DNA of 12,743 nt, taken from NCBI GenBank assembly GCA_002358555.1, contig DEPC01000093.1, positions 1 to 12,743 on the forward strand, written 5' to 3'. Both the position numbers and the translations under genes were made by a program. The first letter of the stretch is position 1, and every line of letters starts with the position of its first letter. Under the pieces are notes generated by a model. That model did no database searches, was not told the origin of the DNA, and worked only from the letters and a program-made list of their open reading frames with translations. Source of the stretch: Hungatella sp. UBA3402 (lineage in GTDB: Bacteria > Bacillota > Clostridia > Lachnospirales > Lachnospiraceae). This document shows positions 6,360 through 12,743 of the stretch, in pieces.

Positions 6360-7181
6360 TCATCTCACTTTAAAAGCAGAAGTTTTCATATTAGCTTTTA
6401 AATAAAAAATCTTCTCATCCTCCAACCTCAAACAAGCTAGTTTTGCTTCTGGTTGAATATTTTTAAATGCATAACCGCAATCCAAATCATAAAAAATACA
6501 ATCCATTTCTTCGTCATACACACGGTACACATTTCCATGATTAAACGGAAGTTCATATATTGCCGTGGTGGGAGTATGTCCTGCTATAATCATCCCATGT
6601 TCCACACCTCCGTAAATATAAGCATCATCTCTCGATTTAAGATAGAAGTCTTCCAATGACTCATAAGAATCATCTGTTTTCACTCCCTCCAGATAATCAA
6701 GACTTTCAATGTAACCGCCATGAACGATAATACATCTTCGTCCATTCATCATAATTTCATGGAAATATAACATTTTCTGGATGTATGCCGCCCATAATGA
6801 CAGTTGACAAAACGCTGTTTCTTTTTCTTTAATCAAATATCCCACCGTTCCATACATATCAAAATAGGAGCTTATCTGTTTGAGCATCTTATATACAGAT
6901 ATCGTATCTTCCACACTGCCCATTTTCAGTTTATTCTTCTGAAAAATCATTTTCATCAATTTTACATAATATCTAAACTCTTCATCATGATTTCCTCTGA
7001 CCAGAATAACATTTTCTCCAGGACTTTCTATCCACTTAAGCATCTCATAACTTTTCGGCCCTCTGTCAATATAATCGCCTGCACAAATTAGCTGGTCATT
7101 TGAAGAAAATCCAATTTTATCAAGCATAGTTTTCATAGCATCATAATGACCATGAATGTCCGTCATAATATAAGTACTCAC
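6360..7181 (-). CDS. PPP-family metallophosphoesterase (Ser/Thr phosphatase-like)
   Basis: A calcineurin-like phosphoesterase with the full set of PPP metal-binding motifs, in a 273-aa protein: TDIHGHY (Asp8, His10), GDYIDRG (Asp36, Asp39, Arg40), RGNHDE (Asn64, His65, Asp66), VHGGY (His154) and AGHTPT (His202). There is no signal peptide or membrane segment, so it is cytoplasmic. Family members dephosphorylate proteins or cleave diadenosine tetraphosphate; the sequence does not tell which. The start is GTG at 7181 because GGAGGG (7188-7193) lies six bases upstream; an in-frame TTG at 7196 lies upstream of that site. It stands alone between the terminator of the hemZ operon and the promoter of hisS, and interrupts the usual hemZ-hisS neighbourhood. 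No terminator was seen after it. Confidence 0.88.
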   Translation of the reverse strand: MSTYIMTDIHGHYDAMKTMLDKIGFSSNDQLICAGDYIDRGPKSYEMLKWIESPGENVILVRGNHDEEFRYYVKLMKMIFQKNKLKMGSVEDTISVYKMLKQISSYFDMYGTVGYLIKEKETAFCQLSLWAAYIQKMLYFHEIMMNGRRCIIVHGGYIESLDYLEGVKTDDSYESLEDFYLKSRDDAYIYGGVEHGMIIAGHTPTTAIYELPFNHGNVYRVYDEEMDCIFYDLDCGYAFKNIQPEAKLACLRLEDEKIFYLKANMKTSAFKVR

Positions 7182-7265
7182 TTTAATCCCTCCCAATATT
7201 TCTGAGGATGCTCTGTTTTTGCTGTTTCCGCTATTCTAAAATAGCAACTTAATTTTACTATATAA

Positions 7266-7274
7266 AGTATATCA
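7266..7274 (-). promoter_or_regulatory. Possible extended -10 promoter of the phosphoesterase gene
   Basis: TGATATACT on the minus strand is an extended -10 element (TG, A, TATACT). The hexamer 17 bases upstream (TATAGC) is a poor -35. It would give a leader of about 80 bases. Because a terminator precedes this gene, some promoter is expected between 7182 and 7361, and this is the best candidate I see. Confidence 0.35.
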
Positions 7275-7361
7275 CAGACCTTTTTACAGCTATATCATCT
7301 ATATGACTGGTCTAAAAGGCTAATATTTTCTCCATAGAATAATTTTTATTTTTATCAATAA

Positions 7362-7402
7362 AAAGGTGCATGAACTGTAAATCATATGTTTCATGCACCT
7401 TT
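7362..7402 (-). terminator. Intrinsic terminator after hemZ
   Basis: A perfect 13-bp stem (7390-7402 with 7362-7374; arm AAAGGTGCATGAA) encloses a 15-base loop and is followed on the minus strand by a T-run. It begins 11 bases after the hemZ stop. It ends the rel-to-hemZ transcript and separates it from the phosphoesterase. The A-run before the stem gives it some symmetry, but no plus-strand gene needs it. Confidence 0.9.
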
Positions 7403-7413
7403 CAAAACTCTAT

Positions 7414-8904
7414 TTAATCCTCAAAAAGCTTCCGTTTCCTCTCAATCATTTCGTCTATTTTTTCTATATAAAGAGCCACCTCTTTCACATTTTCACATCG
7501 CTCAATCCGCCCATTCGGGTACACCCGTTTTGACGTGCTACCAGCTCCGCAGGCAACTATGGTCTGTTTCTCCTCCATAATCAAAATATTATAGAGACAT
7601 GCCTTTCCCTCTTTCGCATAGCCTACATTTTCAAAGTTTCCAGCCATATTTTTCTGTCTGTAGAGATAATAGGGCTCCATTCCCATCCTGACAGCATATT
7701 CTGCTGTCAAGTCAATCATCTCCTGAGTATTGGTAATCTTTAAATTCTTATAGATCTCTTTCATGGTATTGAGTCTCGCAGCCCTCTTAACAGCTAAAGA
7801 ATGGACAGTAATGCTATCTGGATTCAAACTGAAAATCTCCTCCATGGTATGTCTTACATCTTCCATTCCCTCTTCTGGAAGCCCTACTATCAAATCCATA
7901 TTGATATTGTCAAATCCCATCTGTCTGGCCATATAGAAACATTCTTTCACCTGTTCTACTGTATGGCGGCGACCAATGAAATCTAAAGTTCTCTGGTTCA
8001 TGGTCTGCGGATTAATGGAAATCCTAGTGACTCCATGCTTTTTCAACACTGCCAGCTTTTCTCTGGTAATGCTGTCTGGTCTGCCTGCCTCCACAGTCAG
8101 TTCTCTCACATTGCTCAAATCAAAGATATCTTCCAACTTGCTAAGAAGCCAATCCAAACTATCTGCCTTAAGGGAAGTTGGAGTACCTCCTCCAAAATAT
8201 ACCGTATCAAGAACCTTTCCCTTCATTCTCTCTGCTGTAGCTTTCATCTCATGAAATAATGCATCCAAATATACTTGGGGTTCTTTCCACTGGCTGATAG
8301 GAAATGATGTAAAAGAACAATATAAACAGGTAGTGGGGCAAAAGGGAATTCCAATATACAAACTGTATCCGTTTTTATAGTCCAGAGTTTCCAGCAGTTT
8401 CTTCTCATAAACAGCAGTTTTCAAAGCAAGAGCAATCTTTTCTTCACTGGTAAAATAAGATTTCTTCATATAAGAAACACTCTCTTCCCAGGAAGCTCCT
8501 TCTTGTAATTTTGTCATGATAATCTTGGTAGGACGAATTCCTGTCAATGTTCCCCAAGGAAGAAGACGTCCTGTCCGAAGTACTAAAAGAGCATAAAGTC
8601 TGCGCTTAATCCGGCTTTTTGTCTCAAGACGATTTTCATAATCTACTTTAATAGGTTCTTCCAACTGTTCTAACTCAAATTCAAGTTGTTCTCCCAAGTC
8701 TGCAGGAAGAGCAACAAACTCCTGCTGCTTATGACTGATTATCTTTATATCAAACTGGTTTTTTTGAACATCTATCATTCCCTCTACAGAAAAATCTGAT
8801 TGGGGCATTGGTTCATGGGAAAATGTCTCACCTGGATAAAATGCCATAAGTAATTCCCGAATATCCTGCTCATAAGCATTATCATTTAATAAAATTTCTA
8901 TCAT
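7414..8904 (-). CDS. hemZ: HemZ, radical SAM coproporphyrinogen dehydrogenase-like protein
   Basis: A 496-aa radical SAM protein of the HemZ family, paralogous to oxygen-independent coproporphyrinogen III oxidase HemN. The SAM cluster motif is CPTTCLYC (Cys189, Cys193, Cys196), a CX3CX2C pattern, preceded by YIGIPF and followed by YFGGGTPTS (236-244), the SAM-binding glycine motif. The N-terminal about 170 residues, with GTLTGIRPTKI (118-128), are the family-specific extension seen in Clostridia. The start at 8904 is supported by AGGAAAG, which overlaps the preceding gene's stop; only nine bases separate the two, so they are cotranscribed. A role in haem synthesis follows from the family name, but many Clostridia carrying this protein lack the rest of the pathway, so the true substrate is uncertain. 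Confidence 0.93.
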   Translation of the reverse strand: MIEILLNDNAYEQDIRELLMAFYPGETFSHEPMPQSDFSVEGMIDVQKNQFDIKIISHKQQEFVALPADLGEQLEFELEQLEEPIKVDYENRLETKSRIKRRLYALLVLRTGRLLPWGTLTGIRPTKIIMTKLQEGASWEESVSYMKKSYFTSEEKIALALKTAVYEKKLLETLDYKNGYSLYIGIPFCPTTCLYCSFTSFPISQWKEPQVYLDALFHEMKATAERMKGKVLDTVYFGGGTPTSLKADSLDWLLSKLEDIFDLSNVRELTVEAGRPDSITREKLAVLKKHGVTRISINPQTMNQRTLDFIGRRHTVEQVKECFYMARQMGFDNINMDLIVGLPEEGMEDVRHTMEEIFSLNPDSITVHSLAVKRAARLNTMKEIYKNLKITNTQEMIDLTAEYAVRMGMEPYYLYRQKNMAGNFENVGYAKEGKACLYNILIMEEKQTIVACGAGSTSKRVYPNGRIERCENVKEVALYIEKIDEMIERKRKLFED

Positions 8905-8913
8905 AGCTCTTTC

Positions 8914-9576
8914 CTACCATCTATGTCTGGATATCATATTGTATTTTTTCTCATAACCAATAGTAGTTTCACTCTCATGGCCTGGATATACCTTTGTATC
9001 TTCTGGAAGAACAAATAATTTTCGGATTACTGAGTCCATAATATCCTCATAGCTGGCTGTAGGGAAATCTGTTCTGCCCACAGAGCCTTGAAATAAGGTG
9101 TCTCCACTAAATAATATCTTATCCTCTTTTAAATAAAAACATTGGCTTCCTGCCGTATGTCCTGGTGTATGAATTACCTTCCATTTACTTCCTATGAGTT
9201 CTAGTTCTTCCCCATCTTTTAGCCATCTATCTGCGGTAATAGAAATTGGTTCTCCAAAGGATATACTTAAGTTCATAGATGGCTCCTCCAAGAGTTCCAT
9301 CTCCTTTTCATTTGCCAAAATAGGAATATGGAAACTTCTTCTCACATCCTCTGCTGCCAAAATATGGTCAAAATGTCCATGAGTCAGTAAAATTGCCTCT
9401 GGCTTAATTTTCATTTCCTTGCATTTATTTAAAATAAATGGCGCATTGTCCCCTGGGTCAATAATAACACCTGATTTTAAAGCATCTTTGTCCTCCTGTA
9501 CTGGCTGTCTATATACAATATAGCAGTTGGTGCTGACAGTTCCCAATATACACCGCTTCAAATTCAATTCTCCCAT
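8914..9576 (-). CDS. Metallo-beta-lactamase-fold hydrolase, glyoxalase II-like
   Basis: A 220-aa cytoplasmic metallohydrolase with all zinc-binding motifs of the glyoxalase II branch: THGHFDH (His66, His68, Asp70, His71), TPGHTAGS (His140), SGDTLF (Asp159) and YPGHES (His200), plus GRTDFP (168-172). It lacks the C-terminal helical domain of true glyoxalase II, so it is the short form, which hydrolyses S-acylglutathione or other thioesters in some bacteria; the physiological substrate here is unknown. The start at 9576 has GAGGG nine bases upstream. Eighty-six bases containing a hairpin terminator separate it from the gtrII-like gene, while it is nearly contiguous with hemZ. The rel - MBL - hemZ association is conserved in Clostridia. 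Confidence 0.92.
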   Translation of the reverse strand: MGELNLKRCILGTVSTNCYIVYRQPVQEDKDALKSGVIIDPGDNAPFILNKCKEMKIKPEAILLTHGHFDHILAAEDVRRSFHIPILANEKEMELLEEPSMNLSISFGEPISITADRWLKDGEELELIGSKWKVIHTPGHTAGSQCFYLKEDKILFSGDTLFQGSVGRTDFPTASYEDIMDSVIRKLFVLPEDTKVYPGHESETTIGYEKKYNMISRHRW

Positions 9577-9635
9577 ATTATCAATCCCTCACTTTTTAAA
9601 GTTTTACTATAAGAATACTCCACACGGAGATACAC

Positions 9636-9658
9636 AAAAATATCTGCAAAGCAGATAT
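9636..9658 (-). terminator. Intrinsic terminator or attenuator after the gtrII-like gene
   Basis: On the minus strand ATATCTGC, loop TTT, GCAGATAT (9651-9658 with 9640-9647) is followed by a T-run (9636-9640). It starts four bases after the gtrII-like stop. A second weak hairpin, CTCC/GGAG, follows near 9617-9628. As no good promoter is visible before the MBL gene, the hairpin may reduce rather than stop expression of MBL-hemZ. Confidence 0.65.
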
Positions 9659-9662
9659 AGGG

Positions 9663-11231
9663 TTAATCTGATAATTTTACAACTATTGTGTTATCTAATA
9701 CTTTTATAGAACCTGAATTTGGATAGCAAGGCATCTGTTTTACTATATCATGCTCCTTTAATGCCTGCGTTTTCCACTGGTTTGCGGGTTCATACCAAAA
9801 ACCAAGATAATTGATAATATAATAATCTCTAGAATATTCATTAATCAAACTATTTGGATTTCCTGCATACTTAGGAACGGATTCCCATGGATTGCCAAAG
9901 CTAGGGTCTTGAATTGTATCACCTATAAATGCCACTTGATAGGAAGTTTGGTATCCTTCTACGGATTTTATCTGTGTAACTAATTCACTTAAGTAGTTAG
10001 TGGTCTGTTGATTCATATAAAACAGGGCTGTATAATTTACATTAGCTAAATAGGCATAGCTAATAAATACTGCTATCATCACTACTACAACCATATTTTT
10101 AGCTAATCTGAAAACTTTTCCTTTTATGCTGCTCCAAACTTGTTCTGATTTTAAAAAGGCGTTTTCTGCCAGATTCAGCAGCAACAGAGGCAAAAGAAAG
10201 ATGAATACTGTGCCATAGACCATTAACACATAAATATATCCTGCATTGAAACAAAGAATTTCAATTCCGTTCACTGCTGCCGGAAATATTACCAGACACA
10301 ATAGAATACAGAACATAATTTTACTTGTCTTTTCCTTTTTTAATCTCCATAAAAGGATTAACGAACCAACAGCAGCTATAGCTAAAATGAGAACACAGAA
10401 TCTTAAAACTGGAGTAGAAGTAATCCCACAATAGTCTTCAAATGGCAATCTATAGAAATTAGAATAACATTTTTCTATAATTCCAGAGATATCATTTAAT
10501 GTTATTCTGCCCATATGATTTACATTCATATAGGTACTTAAAGAGGTGCGATATCTGACCAGACAATTTACCAAACAAATATAATAAAGGATAAATCCAC
10601 TGGCAAGTACAAAGAGATAAAATGCTCCCCCTTTGACAATATCCCAAATACTCTGTTCTTCATTTAAGCTCTTAACTATCAGCAACAATACAAATAATGC
10701 TGCTGTCATAGGAAGATATGCCTGATAGATTCCTAAAGAACAGGCTTCCAGTACAATAGCTGCCAAAAAACCAAAGGTAAACTTTTCTGTACACCATACA
10801 GCCATAATTGCCATCAAAATTGCCAAGGTATAATAAATAGTTGTATACATATAAAACAAAGTTCCTGTCACTGTGGGGAAAGAAACAAATACAGCCCCAA
10901 ATAAAAATCCATATTTATCTGGAAGCTGGAAAATATCAACAATCAAACAAGCTGTGATTGTCAATAGACATATGGCAATTATACCATTAAAATAGGGCAG
11001 ATTATAATTTCCTCCCAATTTTCCTATAAATTGCCCTAGCACAGTCAAAAACCATCTTCCTGATGTGATTCCTGTCCCATAACCCTTAGGGGCCATGGCG
11101 ATGCTGTCATGATTTTGTAAAATATTCGTCAACACATAAAAGTGGGCTAATATTCCTCCTGCCAAACATCCGCCGATTGTCCCCCTATATTTTTTGGTCA
11201 TTGAAATCCCTATAGTTTCTATTTCACTCAT
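9663..11231 (-). CDS. Polytopic membrane protein, GtrII-like glucosyltransferase family
   Basis: A 522-aa integral membrane protein. About ten hydrophobic helices are visible (near 20-38, 79-100, 107-121, 129-147, 152-185 as two, 200-222, 275-296, 304-322, 331-353, 380-398), then a polar C-terminal domain of about 120 residues, probably outside the membrane. The loop after helix 1 holds GYGTGITSGRWF (50-61), like the GRW/GRP motif of GtrII-type lipid-linked glycosyltransferases, which attach sugars to cell-surface polymers. Family assignment rests on this motif, topology and length, so donor and acceptor are unknown. Start ATG 11231 has AGGAG nine bases upstream, and it follows rel by 18 bases. 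It is an unusual neighbour for rel: a cell-surface gene inserted in a housekeeping operon, with its own downstream hairpin. Confidence 0.65.
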   Translation of the reverse strand: MSEIETIGISMTKKYRGTIGGCLAGGILAHFYVLTNILQNHDSIAMAPKGYGTGITSGRWFLTVLGQFIGKLGGNYNLPYFNGIIAICLLTITACLIVDIFQLPDKYGFLFGAVFVSFPTVTGTLFYMYTTIYYTLAILMAIMAVWCTEKFTFGFLAAIVLEACSLGIYQAYLPMTAALFVLLLIVKSLNEEQSIWDIVKGGAFYLFVLASGFILYYICLVNCLVRYRTSLSTYMNVNHMGRITLNDISGIIEKCYSNFYRLPFEDYCGITSTPVLRFCVLILAIAAVGSLILLWRLKKEKTSKIMFCILLCLVIFPAAVNGIEILCFNAGYIYVLMVYGTVFIFLLPLLLLNLAENAFLKSEQVWSSIKGKVFRLAKNMVVVVMIAVFISYAYLANVNYTALFYMNQQTTNYLSELVTQIKSVEGYQTSYQVAFIGDTIQDPSFGNPWESVPKYAGNPNSLINEYSRDYYIINYLGFWYEPANQWKTQALKEHDIVKQMPCYPNSGSIKVLDNTIVVKLSD

Positions 11232-11249
11232 GTATTTTATCTCCTGCTG

Positions 11250-12743
11250 TTACCCTGCTGTTCTTTCAATATCTAACACTCCTTCAATCTGTCTTAATTT
11301 ATCTGTAAGTCGAGTCAATTCTTCTTTGCCATGAATGTCAAAGGTCATAATGATAGTGGCCTTTCCCTGCTTACTGGTTCGCACATTCATAGAAGTAATA
11401 TCAATCTGTCTTTCTGTAAATACCTTAGAAATATCTACAAACATGCCAATACGATTATTGGCATAAATCTGAATTTCTGTAGAGTAGCGTTCCTTATTCT
11501 CCTCACCTTCTGACTGTTGCCATTCCGCATCAATAAGCCGGACACGTTCTGGTTCTGGGAGATTGATAATGTTAATACAATCTGTACGGTGTATGGATAC
11601 TCCTCTACCCCTAGTGACAAACCCTATAATTTCATCTCCTGGAACTGGACTACAGCATCTAGAAAATCGGACTGCAACATCATGGATACCTCTGACCACA
11701 ATTCCACTTTTGGACTTTTTGGCAACTGGAACTTTATTTGTCATCTCCTCAATGCCATCCAAAATATTGGTATCTGTCACTTCCCGTTTTATCTTTTTGT
11801 CACGGGCCTCCAACATCTTGTTGATAACCTGGCCTTCCTTTAATCCTCCGTGACCAATGGATGCCAACACAGAATCCCAATCTTTAAAGGCATAGCGCTT
11901 CATAACCTTTTCCATAAATTCCTGCTTATTCAAATCGGAATAGTTGATGCCTTTGGACTTACAATATTTTTCAATCAAATCCTTGCCGCGAAGAATATTG
12001 TCTTCTTTGAGTTCTGTCTTAAACCATTGATTAATCTTGTTCTTAGCCTGAGTACTTTTTACCAGTTTTAACCAATCTCGGCTGGGACCTTTAGAATTTT
12101 GGGAGGTAATTACCTCGATTCGGTCGCCATTTTCAATCACATAGTCAATATTTACTAGCTTTCCATTTACCCTAGCTCCTACCATCTTATTGCCCACAGC
12201 ACTGTGAATCGAGTAGGCAAAATCAATCGGTGTAGAACCACTGGGAAGAGCCTTTACATCTCCTGTGGGAGTAAAGCAATATACACTGTCAGAGAACAAG
12301 TCCAAATCATTTTTAATGAGAGTTAAAAATTCTTTGTTGTCTGACATATCTCGCTGCCATTCCAAAATCTGGCGCAGCCAGCTTAACTTGGCCTCTTCGT
12401 CCCCTGCAGCTATCTGTCCACTGCCGCTTTCTTTATATTTCCAATGAGCTGCAATTCCATATTCTGCAGTGCGGTGCATCTCATAGGTGCGAATTTGAAT
12501 CTCAAAGGGCTGCCCATTAGTGCCAATCAATGTTGTATGCAGAGATTGATACATATTGGGCTTTGGCATAGCAATATAATCTTTAAATCTGCCAGGAATC
12601 GGCTTATATAATTCATGGATGACCCCTAATGCTCCATAACAATCCTTGACAGAATCCACAATAATCCGTACTGCAAACACATCATAGATTTGGTCCAAAG
12701 TTTTATCCTGCTTGACCATTTTTTTATAAATACTGAAAAAATG
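11250..12743 (-). CDS. relA: Bifunctional (p)ppGpp synthetase/hydrolase Rel, 5' end cut by window
   Basis: The C-terminal 497 residues of a long RSH protein that makes and degrades (p)ppGpp in the stringent response. The frame stays open to the right edge (HFFSIYKKMVKQ...), so the ATG at 12717-12719 is internal; the HD hydrolase domain and start lie outside. Numbered from the edge: the rest of the synthetase domain to about 105, with GRFKDYIA and EIQIRTYEMHRTAEYGIAAH split around 80-100; TGS domain about 153-214; helical region; zinc-finger-like domain with VRFSRCCSPVPGDEI; and a final ACT domain of about 75 residues ending DIERTAG. The RFKD motif (52-55) is the RXKD form of bifunctional Rel enzymes, whereas synthetase-only RelA has EXDD, so hydrolase activity is expected. 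Confidence 0.96.
   Translation of the reverse strand, partial: HFFSIYKKMVKQDKTLDQIYDVFAVRIIVDSVKDCYGALGVIHELYKPIPGRFKDYIAMPKPNMYQSLHTTLIGTNGQPFEIQIRTYEMHRTAEYGIAAHWKYKESGSGQIAAGDEEAKLSWLRQILEWQRDMSDNKEFLTLIKNDLDLFSDSVYCFTPTGDVKALPSGSTPIDFAYSIHSAVGNKMVGARVNGKLVNIDYVIENGDRIEVITSQNSKGPSRDWLKLVKSTQAKNKINQWFKTELKEDNILRGKDLIEKYCKSKGINYSDLNKQEFMEKVMKRYAFKDWDSVLASIGHGGLKEGQVINKMLEARDKKIKREVTDTNILDGIEEMTNKVPVAKKSKSGIVVRGIHDVAVRFSRCCSPVPGDEIIGFVTRGRGVSIHRTDCINIINLPEPERVRLIDAEWQQSEGEENKERYSTEIQIYANNRIGMFVDISKVFTERQIDITSMNVRTSKQGKATIIMTFDIHGKEELTRLTDKLRQIEGVLDIERTAG

Noticed and set aside
7182..7196. TTG at 7196 as start of the phosphoesterase
   Set aside because: It would place the ribosome binding site GGAGGG inside the coding region, and the family starts right before the xDxHG motif; GTG 7181 fits both.
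2643..9658. The 12-mer TATCTGCTTTGC shared by the RNA after aspS (near 2643-2655) and the gtrII terminator (near 9646-9657)
   Set aside because: In the terminator it is forced by the hairpin sequence. The flanks are unrelated and there is no further similarity, so coincidence is the simplest explanation.
12717..12719. ATG at 12717-12719 as the start of rel
   Set aside because: The frame continues upstream to the window edge with HFFSIYKK, a conserved part of the synthetase domain, so this Met is internal.

Overview
The window looks like core chromosome of an anaerobic, low-GC Clostridia member, most likely a Lachnospiraceae-type gut bacterium. The evidence is the AT-rich sequence, Gram-positive style Shine-Dalgarno sites, and the gene order rel - metallo-beta-lactamase-fold hydrolase - hemZ - hisS - aspS, which is characteristic of Clostridia. 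I cannot name the species. Every recognisable protein gene is on the minus strand, so transcription runs from high to low coordinates.

Reading in the direction of transcription: (1) 12743-7414 is a stringent-response/housekeeping block. It holds the 3' part of a bifunctional (p)ppGpp synthetase/hydrolase (cut by the window edge), a polytopic GtrII-like membrane glycosyltransferase followed by a hairpin terminator, a glyoxalase II-like metallohydrolase, and the radical-SAM protein HemZ, closed by a strong intrinsic terminator at 7362-7402. (2) 7181-6360 is a stand-alone PPP-type metallophosphoesterase with a GTG start. (3) 6195-3029 is hisS-aspS with its own promoter. (4) 3028-2510 is a 519-base gap without protein genes. 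It holds a 12-bp inverted repeat, a plus-strand promoter-like sequence, and a rod-shaped RNA whose position after aspS matches that of 6S RNA (bsrA) in Bacillus subtilis. (5) 2509-249 is an OmpR-type response regulator and membrane histidine kinase pair, with a promoter and an 11-bp-spaced direct repeat that looks like an operator. (6) 248-1 carries two tandem, near-consensus TTGACA-N17 promoters with A-rich upstream tracts, firing out of the left edge. This is the usual look of a ribosomal RNA (or tRNA) operon promoter region.

The genes do not form one dedicated pathway. Their common theme is translation and growth-rate control: ppGpp metabolism, two tRNA synthetases, a probable 6S RNA, and a probable stable-RNA promoter pair. 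The gtrII-like gene and the phosphoesterase look like lineage-specific insertions into this block. I saw no CRISPR array, tRNA gene, IS element or phage gene. I found no convincing undescribed multi-gene system; the best leads are the RNA after aspS and the regulatory DNA around it.
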